33,958 nt of DNA from Bradyrhizobium lablabi (GCF_001440475.1 NZ_LLYB01000085.1:24592-58549); one strand, 5' to 3'. Counted from the first letter of the stretch, positions 24,436 to 33,119 are shown. Translations and numbers: made by a program. Notes: a model not told the origin generated them from the letters alone.

Positions 24436-25387
24436 AGCGCTTTTCATACTTGCATCCTTGTTTGCGGCAGCCATCAGCGCTTCGCAGCCGCTTCTTGCCG
24501 AAGCGTGGCCGCAACGCACGGTCAAAATCATCGCGCCGCTTCCGGCCGGCGGTGCCACCGACCTGGCCGCGCGGCTGTTTGCCGAGGGGCTTTCCCGGCG
24601 CTGGGGACAACCCGTGGTCGTCGAAAACCGCCCTGGTGCTGACGCTATCGCAGGCGTCACGACCTTCGTGAGTGCTAACGATGACCACACGTTGCTGTTC
24701 TCGTTCGCCGGTCCGATAACAATCAACCCGTTGATACACGATAAACTGCCTTACGACCCTGTCCGAGATCTCGTGCCCATCGCGGCGGTCATCGATAATT
24801 TCTTCGCGATCGCCGTGTCCGCGAAAGCGGGCGTGCAATCGATCGACGCGTTCATCGCGGCGGCGCGGACGTCGCCCGAGCGTTTCAACTGGGCTGCCAC
24901 CGCAGGTCTGCCGCACTATATCTTCCTGGCGCTGCAGAAGAAGAATGGGCTGAAGCTGACGCAGGTGCCGTATCGTGAGTTTGCGCCGGCGCTGCAGGAT
25001 CTCGCCGAAAACCGCATTCAGGTATTGGTAACGGCGCCTTCCATCATGATGCCGGCGGTCGCAAGCGGCAAAGCTAGGCTATTGATGGTCACCAACCGCG
25101 AACGCTCGCCGATAGCTCCGGAGGTGCCGACTGCGATAGAAGCCGGCTTCCCTGAGCTCACTTTCGACGGCGTCGTCGGCTTCTTCGGCGGACGAGACTT
25201 GCCAACTGCCCTTCGCGACAGGATTGCCGGGGATGTCGCTGTCGTCGGTGGCAGCACGGAAGTCAATTCGCGGCTGCAGGCGGCTGGCGTAAAGGTCCGC
25301 GTCCTGCCGCCCGCGCAGTTTTCCAGCGCAATTGATGAGCAGCGCGCGAAGGTGCGCGAAATCGTATCGACAGACAAGACGCGCTAA
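24425..25387 (+). CDS. Bug/TctC-type periplasmic binding protein
   Basis: A 320-residue Bug-family protein. The signal peptide (MPRRALFILASLFAAAISASQPLLAEAWP) ends at the usual AWPxRTVKIIAPLPAGGATDLAARLFAEGLSRRWGQPVVVENRPGADAIAG block, the family N-terminus. LPYDPVRDLVPIAAV and VPYREFAPALQDLAENRIQVLV, then APEVPTAIEAGFPEL follow. Members bind carboxylates or aromatic acids for tripartite tricarboxylate transport, but no TctA or TctB membrane gene is present here. Many are orphan binding proteins that act as sensors. The start overlaps the MarR stop by 11 bases. It is followed by an O-methyltransferase. Confidence 0.92.
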   Translation: MPRRALFILASLFAAAISASQPLLAEAWPQRTVKIIAPLPAGGATDLAARLFAEGLSRRWGQPVVVENRPGADAIAGVTTFVSANDDHTLLFSFAGPITINPLIHDKLPYDPVRDLVPIAAVIDNFFAIAVSAKAGVQSIDAFIAAARTSPERFNWAATAGLPHYIFLALQKKNGLKLTQVPYREFAPALQDLAENRIQVLVTAPSIMMPAVASGKARLLMVTNRERSPIAPEVPTAIEAGFPELTFDGVVGFFGGRDLPTALRDRIAGDVAVVGGSTEVNSRLQAAGVKVRVLPPAQFSSAIDEQRAKVREIVSTDKTR

Positions 25388-25421
25388 CGGTTGCCGGCAC
25401 CGGTGGCAGGGAGGATGAACG

Positions 25422-26465
25422 ATGTCTGCTCCGGAAAGCCGTTCTGGTGGCGCTTCGCCCAATCCGTTGTGGTCGTTGATTACCGGCTACATGCCGGCAC
25501 GTGTGGTTCATGTCGCGGCCGAGCTTGGTATTGCCGATCTGCTTGCAACCGAGGCAAAGACGGCTGACACGCTGGCGCGGGAAACCAATACCGCATCGAT
25601 GCCGCTTCGCCGGCTGCTGCGCGCCCTGGCGAGTATGGGTCTGGTCGAAGAAGTCGAGCCAGGAGGCTTTGCCTTGACGGCAGCGGGAAGCCAGCTTCGG
25701 TCAGATGTGCCCGGCTCGATGCGAAATGTCGCCTTGATGTTTGGTGGCGAGCGCGCCTGGAGATCCTGGGGTGAGTTGGTTCACTGCGTGAGAACGGGTG
25801 AGTCGGGCACGCGTCGCGTCTACGGCGTCGGGACTTTCGAGTATCTCGCCGCCAATCCCGCACAGGCTGCCATCTTCAACGGGGCCATGGCGGAAAATAC
25901 CAGGCGGGTTACCGAGCTGTTGGTGTCTGCCTACGATTTCTCCCAGTTCCGGCGCATCGTGGATGTCGGTGGCGGCGACGGCACTTTGATGGTGGCGATC
26001 CTCGCTGCCAACGCGGCCGTGCGCGGCATGGTTTTCGATCTGCCGAGCGGGCTTGCGCAAGCGCCGCAGAAGTTGGCCGATGCGGGCGTTTCAGCGCGAT
26101 GCGAAACTATCGCGGGAGATTTCTTTCATTCAGTGCCTGAGGCAATAGATGGCTACATCCTCAAATACGTCATTCACGACTGGGATGACGAGCAGAGCGT
26201 CGCGATCCTGAGCAATTGCCGCGAAGCCATGCACAGGACGAGCAAGATCGTGCTGATCGAGCGGATCATGCCGGAAAGGATGGAGGCGACGCCGATCCAC
26301 CAACGGATAGCTTTGGCCGATATGAACATGCTGGCGATGCCTGGAGGACAGGAGCGCACCGAGCGGGAATATCGCAATCTCTTCGCTGCCGCCGGTCTCG
26401 TGCTGGAGCGCACGATCGCGCTGCCGGGATCAGAAATCAGCGTGATCGAGGCGAAGCGAGGGTGA
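25422..26465 (+). CDS. SAM-dependent O-methyltransferase (COMT-like)
   Basis: A 347-residue methyltransferase with the two-part build of small-molecule O-methyltransferases. The N-terminal dimerisation winged helix (about 15-100) reads NPLWSLITGYMPARVVHVAAELGIADLLA and RRLLRALASMGLVEEVEPGGFALT. The Rossmann part has the SAM motif VDVGGGDGTL (180-189), MVFDLPSG after strand 2, AGDFFHSVP and LKYVIHDWDDEQ, where His252 matches the catalytic base of plant and bacterial O-methyltransferases (HDWSDE). The acceptor is likely a phenol or similar hydroxyl compound; antibiotic-pathway enzymes share this build. AGGGAGGATGAACG precedes the ATG. It is downstream of MarR and the Bug protein and probably in that operon. 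Confidence 0.9.
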   Translation: MSAPESRSGGASPNPLWSLITGYMPARVVHVAAELGIADLLATEAKTADTLARETNTASMPLRRLLRALASMGLVEEVEPGGFALTAAGSQLRSDVPGSMRNVALMFGGERAWRSWGELVHCVRTGESGTRRVYGVGTFEYLAANPAQAAIFNGAMAENTRRVTELLVSAYDFSQFRRIVDVGGGDGTLMVAILAANAAVRGMVFDLPSGLAQAPQKLADAGVSARCETIAGDFFHSVPEAIDGYILKYVIHDWDDEQSVAILSNCREAMHRTSKIVLIERIMPERMEATPIHQRIALADMNMLAMPGGQERTEREYRNLFAAAGLVLERTIALPGSEISVIEAKRG

Positions 26466-26513
26466 GCGGCCGCTTTGGGATGCTGCCTCATTCGACTCCG
26501 GCTCGACTCGCGC

Positions 26514-26570
26514 GGAACCTCCGGCACCGGTGAACGTTCGCTTGCGTAAACGCTCACGCGGAGGAGGTTC
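26514..26570 (+). promoter_or_regulatory. Possible ribosome-site-masking hairpin upstream of DUF1236 gene
   Basis: GGAACCTCC at 26514-26522 is complementary to GGAGGTTC at 26563-26570, and the latter includes part of the GGAGGAGG ribosome site. A further short stem (GCGTAAACGC) lies inside. The pairing might keep the site closed, for example at low temperature; no riboswitch class is recognised. Confidence 0.3.
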
Positions 26571-26572
26571 AT

Positions 26573-27853
26573 ATGCGCAAGCAACTGCTGTTATCGACCG
26601 GAATTATCTGCCTGATGCTGGCCCCGGCCGTTTCCTATGGCCAGTCGCCGGGAGCAAGAGGCGAAGAGCAGAAACAGATGCGGCCAGGCGATTCCGGCAA
26701 GGGTGCTGCATCGCAAGAACGCGGGCAGGCTGCGGAACAAAAGGCGCAAAGAGGCCGCGAGGAAAGGGATGCCGGTTCCCGGCAAACTGAGGAGAGGGGC
26801 AGGGCCGCGCCATCGTCCGAGCGCCCGGCGACCGCAGCCGATGACAGCAGACGCGGCCGCGGCGACGACGCCAAGTCCAGCGATCGCGCGCAGGATTCTC
26901 GCTCCGGCGGTCGTGACGCGCAGACCGCACGCGAGAAGGACAGCAAGGACAGCAAAGGCAGCGCCGAGATGAAGCGCGACGCCGACCGCGAAAAATCGCG
27001 CGCGGAATCCGACAAGGCCAAGGAAGGAACCAGTTCTGCCCAGAAGGAGCGCGAGGGAACGACCACGACGCAGAAGGAAACCGGCCGCGATCAGCGCGAC
27101 GGCTCGAAGAATGCTGCGGAGCAGGGCAAGGATACGAGCAAGGATGCGAACCGGCCGTCCACCGCAACCGACACCACGCGTACGCAGCCTTCAACCAACG
27201 CGCAGACTGGCCAGAGTCAGACAGGTCAGACCCAGACGGGCCAGATACAGACCAGCCAGCAGTCCAACATCTCGGTCGACAAGCAGACGCGGATTTCCCA
27301 GACCATGACGCGCGAGCGCCTGGCGCCACCCGAGCGTAATCTCAACATCGCGATCCGGGTGGGCGAGCCGATTCCGGAACGTGTGCGGGTTCACCGGCTG
27401 CCGGACACGATCGTCGCGATCGAGCCGGAGTACCGCGGTTATGATTACTTCACGACCGAGGAAGACATCGTCATCATCGAGCCGCGCACGCATCGTATCG
27501 TCAGCCAGATCCCGCGTGACGCCTCCCGCATTCGCGCCGCCGGCGGCGCGAGCGGCACGGCCGACACAAGCGGCACCAGCAGCTCAGGCAGTTACACCGG
27601 CACGATGGCTGCTGCCGGCGGCGCCTCGCCGTGCCGCATCATGCGGCGCGACACCGCGGGCAATGTCACCGAACTGACGCCGCAGACGGTCGGCTCGGCA
27701 GCGGCACAGCAGGAAACCATCAGCGTCACGGTCCGCGTCCCCGGCGGCGCCTCGACCGCGCCGATTGCACTGGGTGCTGCGGACGGACAGATCGTGGTGT
27801 CCGGCCAGAGCGGCGCCGATTGCATGGTGACGATCGAGCCGCAGACGCGGTAG
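26573..27853 (+). CDS. DUF1236-domain exported protein with long disordered region
   Basis: A 426-residue protein. The signal peptide is MRKQLLLSTGIICLMLAPAVSYGQ. Residues about 25-245 are highly charged and low in complexity (Lys/Asp/Arg/Glu/Ser blocks such as KDSKDSKGSAEMKRDADREKSRAE, then TGQSQTGQTQTGQ repeats with period about five), so probably disordered. DUF1236 follows (about 245-310: ISVDKQTRISQTMTRERLAPPERN, VGEPIPERVRVHRLPDTIVAIEPEYRGYDYFTTEEDIVIIEPRTHRIV). The last 70 residues have two Cys and beta-like strands (GQIVVSGQSGADCMVTIEP). DUF1236 proteins are periplasmic or surface-associated with unknown function, common in Bradyrhizobium. GGAGGAGG is six bases before the ATG. Confidence 0.88.
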   Translation: MRKQLLLSTGIICLMLAPAVSYGQSPGARGEEQKQMRPGDSGKGAASQERGQAAEQKAQRGREERDAGSRQTEERGRAAPSSERPATAADDSRRGRGDDAKSSDRAQDSRSGGRDAQTAREKDSKDSKGSAEMKRDADREKSRAESDKAKEGTSSAQKEREGTTTTQKETGRDQRDGSKNAAEQGKDTSKDANRPSTATDTTRTQPSTNAQTGQSQTGQTQTGQIQTSQQSNISVDKQTRISQTMTRERLAPPERNLNIAIRVGEPIPERVRVHRLPDTIVAIEPEYRGYDYFTTEEDIVIIEPRTHRIVSQIPRDASRIRAAGGASGTADTSGTSSSGSYTGTMAAAGGASPCRIMRRDTAGNVTELTPQTVGSAAAQQETISVTVRVPGGASTAPIALGAADGQIVVSGQSGADCMVTIEPQTR

Positions 27854-27889
27854 GCGCGGTCCAGGCGCTTCGATCGAAGCAAAAAGAAA

Positions 27890-27920
27890 AAGTGCGGCAT
27901 CACGGTGCCGCACTTCTTTG
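27890..27920. terminator. Bidirectional rho-independent terminator
   Basis: AAGTGCGGCA (27890-27899) pairs with TGCCGCACTT (27906-27915) over a six-base loop and is followed by CTTTGTT. The preceding AAGCAAAAAGAAAAA provides the T-run for the opposite strand. It lies between the DUF1236 gene and the convergent gamma-glutamyltransferase gene and should end both. Confidence 0.8.
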
Positions 27921-27950
27921 TTCAATCTGCTCGCAACGTGCGCCCGGCGC

Positions 27951-29543
27951 TTACCCCTCCGCCACGGCCTCGCTCCAGGCATGGAACGGCTCCGTCGCGC
28001 CGCTGTTGGTTTCGCCGTTTCGCATCACGATGCTGGGGCAGGCGAATTTCATCGGCAGGGCCTGGATGCGCGCTTCCTCATAGTCGAAGCGTTCACGCAG
28101 CGTCTCGCGCGCGGCCTGCGGCAGGCGGACGTCGCCGATCACGACCGCGCCCTCGCTGGCATCGATGCGGGGCTGATGGATCGCCGCGTCGAGGTCCATG
28201 CCAAAATCCATCACGAAGGACAGAAGCTGGCTCACGGCCGGCAGGATGCGGCGGCCACCGGACGCGCCGACCGCGACGCGGCGGCCGTCGGCCGCCTGCG
28301 CCAGCACCGGCGTGTAGTTGGTCAGGCAGCGTTTGCCCGGCGCCAGCGAGTTCGGCACGCCGGGTGTCGGGTCGAACCACATGATGCCGTTGTTCATGGT
28401 GATGCCGGTCTGGCCTGATACGAATTTGGAGCCGAAGGTCGAGAGCAGCGTCTGCGTCACCGCCGCCATGTTGCCGTCGCGATCGACCGCCGAGAAATGC
28501 GTGGTGCAGGCCGGCGCCAGCGCTTCCGCGCCGAGCGAACGTCGGCCGTCCTGGTCGCCCATGTCCTTCAGCCGTTCGCGATAGGCGGCCTGCAGCGCCG
28601 CTGCATAGGCGAGATAGGATGCCGCATCCGGTCCGCCGTGCGCGGGCTTGAGATCCTTCTGCAGCAGACCGAGCGTGCGCGAAAGCGTCGGGCCCGCGGT
28701 GAGCTCGGGCGTCGCAAACACCTTGCCGCCGCGATAGGAAATTGCGAGCGGCTCACGCAGGTGCGCGCGAAATGGCTTGAGATCCTCGACCGACAGCGCG
28801 CCGCCGGCGGACTGGATGTCGGCGGCGAGGCTGTTCGCCAGATCGCCCTCGTAGAAATCGCGCGGACCGGCATTGGCGAGCTGCGCCATCGTGTCCTTGA
28901 GCTTGTCCTGCGGCATGCGAATGCTGGACTTGATGCCCCATTGCGGATTCGGCGGCAGTCCGTCCTGCAGATAGGCGGCGGCGCTTGCGGGATAACGCCG
29001 CAGATCGACCGCGGCGCTCGAAATCATCACGGTCGTCCACCAGTCGACCAACAGGCCTTCGCCGGCCAGCGCGATGCTTGGCGCCAGCAATTCCTTCCAT
29101 GGCAATTTGGCGTGGCGGCGGTGCGCCTCTTCCATGCCGGCGACCACGCCGGGAACTGCGATCGAGCCGGGGCCGTGAATGTTGCGGTCGTCCTTCACGC
29201 GCGGCCAGGGGAAGATGTCGGACGCCGCGCCGCCGCCGGCCAGCGGATAATCCTCCATCCGCAGGCTCGCCGGCGCGCGCATGCCGTAGTCGATCACCTC
29301 ATAGCGGTCTTCGCGCGCGCGATAGAGGACCATCGCGCCGCCGCCGCCGGGCCCGCTCATCCAGGGCTCCAGCACGCCGAGCGCAAAGGTGGTCGCAATC
29401 ACGGCATCGACGCAGTCGCCGCCCGCGGCCAATACCTCGGCGCCCACTTGCGCGGCCCGGCTCGATTGCGCCGCAACGATGCCGCCCTTGGAGGTGACCG
29501 CGGGTTTACGGATCTGCTGCGTGGTGGAGAACTGGTCGCGCAT
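27951..29543 (-). CDS. Gamma-glutamyltransferase family protein
   Basis: A 530-residue Ntn-hydrolase that cleaves gamma-glutamyl bonds, as in glutathione. The large-chain part begins SKGGIVAAQSSRAAQVGAEVLAAGGDCVDAVIAT and has MSGPGGGGAMVLY (62-74) and YGMRAP, with Arg89 at the glutamyl-binding place. The autocleavage nucleophile is Thr347 in CTTHFSAVDRDGNMAAVTQT, which would form the N-terminus of the small chain. GASGGRRI is the later oxyanion motif. There is no signal peptide, so it is probably cytoplasmic, like YwrD-type proteins, and its activity on glutathione is not assured. The ATG at 29543 is chosen because the domain begins there. Confidence 0.9.
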   Translation of the reverse strand: MRDQFSTTQQIRKPAVTSKGGIVAAQSSRAAQVGAEVLAAGGDCVDAVIATTFALGVLEPWMSGPGGGGAMVLYRAREDRYEVIDYGMRAPASLRMEDYPLAGGGAASDIFPWPRVKDDRNIHGPGSIAVPGVVAGMEEAHRRHAKLPWKELLAPSIALAGEGLLVDWWTTVMISSAAVDLRRYPASAAAYLQDGLPPNPQWGIKSSIRMPQDKLKDTMAQLANAGPRDFYEGDLANSLAADIQSAGGALSVEDLKPFRAHLREPLAISYRGGKVFATPELTAGPTLSRTLGLLQKDLKPAHGGPDAASYLAYAAALQAAYRERLKDMGDQDGRRSLGAEALAPACTTHFSAVDRDGNMAAVTQTLLSTFGSKFVSGQTGITMNNGIMWFDPTPGVPNSLAPGKRCLTNYTPVLAQAADGRRVAVGASGGRRILPAVSQLLSFVMDFGMDLDAAIHQPRIDASEGAVVIGDVRLPQAARETLRERFDYEEARIQALPMKFACPSIVMRNGETNSGATEPFHAWSEAVAEG

Positions 29544-29809
29544 CGGATTTGGCCCTATTTTTAATGGTGTTTGTCGAGGCTGGCGCCTGATCGATATCAG
29601 CCTGTCGATAGCCGTTCTAGGCGAAATTCTGCGACCCAGGTAGAACCCTGCCGCGCAAGCGCTGATGTCTCGAAATCGTGCATTTCCGCAAGCTGCGGTT
29701 GACAAGATTTGGCTTGAAGAAATCTCCGCCCCGACGCACTCTTCTACGAGCGGTCAGCCTGGCGGCGGCTGGGCTGAGAACTGGCGTGCCACAGGCATGA
29801 GCACAATAG

Positions 29810-30529
29810 ATGCCCCACGCTGCCAATTTTCTGCTTGACCGGCTTGCACCCGCGACCTTGGCGCGCCTTGTGCCTCACCTGTCGGTGGTTGAGATTACAG
29901 CCAGGGACATAGTCGCCGAACCTCACCAACAGGTACAGCGGGTTTACTTCCCGCATTCCGGCATCATCTCCAGCGTTGTCGAACTGGCCGACGGCGGCGC
30001 GATCGAGACCGGCATGATCGGCAAGGATGGCGTGTTCGGCGCGAGCCAGGCGCTCGATCACAAGATGTCGCTCAACCTGGTCACGGTTCAGATCAGCGGC
30101 AGGGCGTCGATCGTCACCTCGGAAAGGCTCCGCGCGCTTGCCGCCGAACTGCCGGATTTCAAAGCGGTGCTGGTGAAGTATGAGCAATTCTTTCTCTCTC
30201 AAGTGCAACAAACGGCCGCCTGTAATGCCGTCCATGACATCGAGGCACGCACCTGCAAATGGCTGTCGCGCATGTTTGATCTCGCCGGTCCCGATCTGCC
30301 GCTGACGCAGGAATTCTTCGCCGGCATGATGGGGGTCAGGCGCACCAGCGTAACGACCGTGGCCGGTGAGTTGCATGGCGCCGGGTTGATCTCCTACAGC
30401 CGGGGACGACTCCACATCCACAATATCAGCCAGATACGGAAGCGGGCCTGCGAATGCGATGAAGTCGTTCGCGGGCACTATCAGCGGATGTTTCGAGCTG
30501 ATGAGGCCGACCAAGAGAACTCGTCATGA
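29810..30529 (+). CDS. Crp/Fnr family transcriptional regulator
   Basis: A 239-residue regulator. A cNMP-binding-type barrel (about 20-130) reads VVEITARDIVAEPHQQVQRVYFPHSGIISSVVELADGGAIETGMIGKDGVFGASQAL; GMIGKDG is the glycine-rich turn typical of this group of the family. The C-terminal winged helix (about 160-215) has ARTCKWLSRMFDLAG, LTQEFFAGMMGVRRTSVTTVAGELHGAGLISYSRGRLHI. The N-terminal cysteines of Fnr and the phosphate-binding RSA of Crp are absent, so the signal is not oxygen by the Fnr mechanism or obviously cAMP. The ribosome site before 29810 is weak. It lies between the gamma-glutamyltransferase and ChaC-like genes. Confidence 0.9.
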   Translation: MPHAANFLLDRLAPATLARLVPHLSVVEITARDIVAEPHQQVQRVYFPHSGIISSVVELADGGAIETGMIGKDGVFGASQALDHKMSLNLVTVQISGRASIVTSERLRALAAELPDFKAVLVKYEQFFLSQVQQTAACNAVHDIEARTCKWLSRMFDLAGPDLPLTQEFFAGMMGVRRTSVTTVAGELHGAGLISYSRGRLHIHNISQIRKRACECDEVVRGHYQRMFRADEADQENSS

Positions 30530-30620
30530 CAGGCCGCTTGCGTGAGGGGCTTGCGGCAACGGTCCCGTTTGGCCTCAAAAATATTGGTCAAGTCATGAGA
30601 TAAAGACGTGCGAAGCCAGC

Positions 30621-31424
30621 GTGGTTCGAATTGGCCTTGACGGCTGGCAATGGCACACTGGAAAACCAGTGAATTTTGTGCAGGGGGCTGGCTTGACCGC
30701 GGACGCATTCATTCATCTGCCCGATCTGCGAACGCGGGTAACGCACCCGGAAGAGTCGCTGCTGCGGCTGACGCCGGAAATGTTTGCGATGTGGGAGCAG
30801 CGGGCACGGGCCGCGGGATGGCCGGTGAGCTGGCGGTTGCCGGACGAGGTGATCGAGGCGTCGCGGCTTTCCGTGCTCGGCGATCACCCTGATGGCGACG
30901 ATCTCTGGATCTATTGCTACGGCTCGCTGATGTGGGACCCCGGCTTTCATTTCGCCGAGGTGAGACTGGCGGACGTCGAGGGCTATCAGCGCCGCTTCAC
31001 GCTGAAGATCAATCTCGGCCGCGGATCGCACGATTATCCGGCGCTGATGCTGTCGCTGGAGCCGGGCGAGGGATGTTGCCGGGGATTGGCGTTTCGCATC
31101 GCGGCGGATTCCGTGCACGCGGAATCCGCGATCCTGTGGCGCCGCGAGATGCTGCGCGGCGGCTATGCGCCGGGGATGGTGCCGATGCAGACGCCGCAGG
31201 GCCCGATCACGGCGCTTGCCTTCGTCTCCAACCGCGCGCATGCGAGCTATGTCGGCGAACTCCCGCTCGCCGAGACCGCGGCCATGATCGCAAGCGGGAG
31301 GGGCGTGCTCGGCACCAACCGGGAATACCTCGTGCAACTGGCGACACAACTACAGGCGTTGGGGATCGAGGACCCGTATGTCGAACAGTTGCACGCGCGG
31401 ATGGACGCGGGCCTGACTGCGTGA
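30621..31424 (+). CDS. ChaC-like gamma-glutamylcyclotransferase
   Basis: A protein of 267 residues or fewer. The domain begins at LWIYCYGSLMWDPGFHF (about 95-111), where YGSLMWDPGF is the ChaC signature; it continues LADVEGYQRRFTLKINLGRGSHDYPALMLSLEPGEGCCRGLAFRI and ILWRREMLRGGYAPGMV, the LWxREM-type stretch usually holding the catalytic Glu. ChaC proteins release 5-oxoproline and Cys-Gly from glutathione in the cytoplasm. The start is doubtful: 30621 is GTG without a good ribosome site and another GTG is at 30669. The part before residue 95 is long for the family and may partly be untranslated. Its location near the gamma-glutamyltransferase suggests a shared glutathione theme. Confidence 0.85.
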   Translation: MVRIGLDGWQWHTGKPVNFVQGAGLTADAFIHLPDLRTRVTHPEESLLRLTPEMFAMWEQRARAAGWPVSWRLPDEVIEASRLSVLGDHPDGDDLWIYCYGSLMWDPGFHFAEVRLADVEGYQRRFTLKINLGRGSHDYPALMLSLEPGEGCCRGLAFRIAADSVHAESAILWRREMLRGGYAPGMVPMQTPQGPITALAFVSNRAHASYVGELPLAETAAMIASGRGVLGTNREYLVQLATQLQALGIEDPYVEQLHARMDAGLTA

Positions 31425-31954
31425 GGACCGCCGTCATTGCTGACGGTCTCAGTCATCGCGTTCGCTCCTGTTGCGTCGCTGCAAGGATAGCTCACTTCCG
31501 CTTCCGGCGGCATAGCGGACCACCCAGGACTTGCCGCTGGCCCAATCCAGCAGTCGCGAATGAGCCAAAGGAGACATGCCGCAGCCGCTATCGGCGTCCG
31601 CTTTCAACGGGCAAATCGGACGCGCGGGGGCTTTCCCGTAATGCCGCCAGGTCGACGAAGCTTCGAGCCGGCGGCGGCTCCTTGGCAAAGCGCATAGCTG
31701 GGTACTTTGGTTTGATCTCATTCCAACGTTTAGTAATCGACTAACTTTCAGCGGCCGGCCATTTTTGAGTTGTATGTGCTCAAATTCGTTCGTTCCGACG
31801 CGTTTTATAAATATACCTGCCTGCTGAGTCGCCTAGCGGGCGGAATGAACCTGCATGGCTGCATAATCTTCCGTTATCACCGCTCAACCCGTGGCACATA
31901 TCGGTGATGAGAACGCCCGTTGCGCTCCCGCCTACTCATGCAAAGGGGAAGCGC
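31425..31954. other. 530-bp spacer without a supported gene
   Basis: Nothing here reads as a confident gene. A minus-strand frame at 31449-31721 (90 codons) has a weak TTGGA site and a plausible C-terminus (SRLLDWASGKSWVVRYAAGSGSELSLQRR), but no recognised family. The AT-richer part near 31740-31870 may hold the promoter of the small gene at 31955. Confidence 0.4.
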
Positions 31955-32170
31955 ATGACGATAAAGCGTCGTCGTTTCAAACAATCCAAATCCCTCGAAG
32001 AACGCCTAGCCGACGAAGCGAAGCGCCTCCGCGAGCAAGCTGAATTGCTTCCACCTGGCGCGCTCCGCACGGAAGTCTTGCGCAAGGCCCTGCAGGCCGA
32101 GACCGGCTTGCATATGAGCGAATGGTTACGTCGCCCGGGTTGCAACCCCCAAGACAGGCGGCCGTCATGA
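31955..32170 (+). CDS. Small conserved basic protein
   Basis: A 71-residue protein MTIKRRRFKQSKSLEERLADEAKRLREQAELLPPGALRTEVLRKALQAETGLHMSEWLRRPGCNPQDRRPS. A highly basic N-terminus leads to an amphipathic helix (EERLADEAKRLREQAELL) and then AETGLHMSEWLRRPG. I recall close relatives as short hypothetical proteins repeated in Bradyrhizobium genomes, but no function is known. AAAGGGGAAG precedes the ATG at 31955; an upstream ATG at 31904 has no such site. The stop overlaps the next start (ATGA), so the two are translationally coupled. Confidence 0.75.
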   Translation: MTIKRRRFKQSKSLEERLADEAKRLREQAELLPPGALRTEVLRKALQAETGLHMSEWLRRPGCNPQDRRPS

Positions 32171-32352
32171 CCAAGCTGGACAATCGAGCCATCGCCAACA
32201 TGGATTTGGCTTTGGAACAGGCCTGTCGCGTTTTCCCGCACGGCGGCGATCACGAGCGGCGCAGATACGTCGCGCAAAAATTGAGGTTGAGTGCCCGCAA
32301 GGGAAACACAACTTTCGACGGCCTGATCGCGGTGGAGCGGCGACGGTTCTGA
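32167..32352 (+). CDS. Small conserved protein coupled to the previous gene
   Basis: A 61-residue product MTKLDNRAIANMDLALEQACRVFPHGGDHERRRYVAQKLRLSARKGNTTFDGLIAVERRRF. An N-terminal helix (AIANMDLALEQACRVF) is followed by the HGGDHERRRYVAQKLRLSARKGNTTFDGL segment, rich in Arg and Lys. I recall similar short proteins in rhizobia as hypothetical, several tens of residues long, some with a longer C-terminus than here. The ATG overlaps the preceding stop by ATGA. The basic nature suggests nucleic acid binding; this is inference only. Confidence 0.7.
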   Translation: MTKLDNRAIANMDLALEQACRVFPHGGDHERRRYVAQKLRLSARKGNTTFDGLIAVERRRF

Positions 32353-32592
32353 CGCGATCCCTGAGAAGCGGCCCCAACAGCGGGCTACGCTCTCGGCCAT
32401 TGATCCTCAACGGACCTCCTGAACGGCTCGGCCGACGTCCGCTGCTGGGGGATAAGCTGAAGTAACCAGATTGCCGCCTGAAGTCGCCTTGTGGGCCCGT
32501 TGCGGACATCAACGCTCCGTCACTTCCGGCCAAGCGGAGGCTCCTGTACTTTCGGCCATGCGCATCTTTTAAGGCAATCGCGAAGCCGAAGG

Positions 32593-32916
32593 CTATCTCG
32601 GCTTGATGCTGAGGATATAGGCGACGACATCGTCGGTATCGGCGCGTGAGAGTATGAACCTTGGCATTCGGCTGTGGTTGGAACGCAGGAACTGTTTTAA
32701 AGAAAGCGCTGTGGTTGTCGGCCGGCTGGCAATGTCGGCAAAGCTCGGAGACCTTACTGCGCTGGGAGGCATTGTCGGAGTGACCTGATGGCAATTGCCG
32801 CAGATCGTCGTCGCAACGCGAAGGCCCGAAGACGTGTTGCCTGCTGGCGACTGAGCGAGCACCGACCCGTTCGCCGCTAACGCGGCGATGGCGCATGCAA
32901 GCCCAATTCCACGCAT
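32593..32916 (-). CDS. Small c-type cytochrome
   Basis: A 107-residue class I cytochrome c. The signal peptide (MRGIGLACAIAALAANGSVLAQ) is followed by a single heme site C39-G-N-C42-H43 and a likely axial ligand Met84 (HSRMPRF). The C-terminal helix (ADTDDVVAYILSI) is of the usual type. The length is short, as in the periplasmic mono-heme carriers that donate to oxidases or dehydrogenases. GGGGAGG eight bases upstream supports the ATG at 32916. It shares the minus strand with the Cys-rich peptide gene but lies 296 bp downstream of its stop, so a common operon is doubtful. Confidence 0.85.
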   Translation of the reverse strand: MRGIGLACAIAALAANGSVLAQSPAGNTSSGLRVATTICGNCHQVTPTMPPSAVRSPSFADIASRPTTTALSLKQFLRSNHSRMPRFILSRADTDDVVAYILSIKPR

Positions 32917-33119
32917 AGTGACCTCCCCGTCTTCTCCATTATCAGTTTCGATCATAGCGGACCTGAGCCTGCCCCAGAGACAGTTTTTTCCTCAAGTTAG
33001 TCGCGTGGTTGATCGCGCGCGCGTACGACCGGATCGAAACCGGGAAGCGCAAGCCTGCGAAGTGAAGACCAAGGGCAACGGCCGGATGTGGACGATCAGG
33101 CCCGGGCGAAGATCATTAC

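Noticed and set aside
31449..31721. Minus-strand frame of 90 codons
   Set aside because: The ribosome site is weak and no homologue is recognised; it is mentioned in the spacer entry only.
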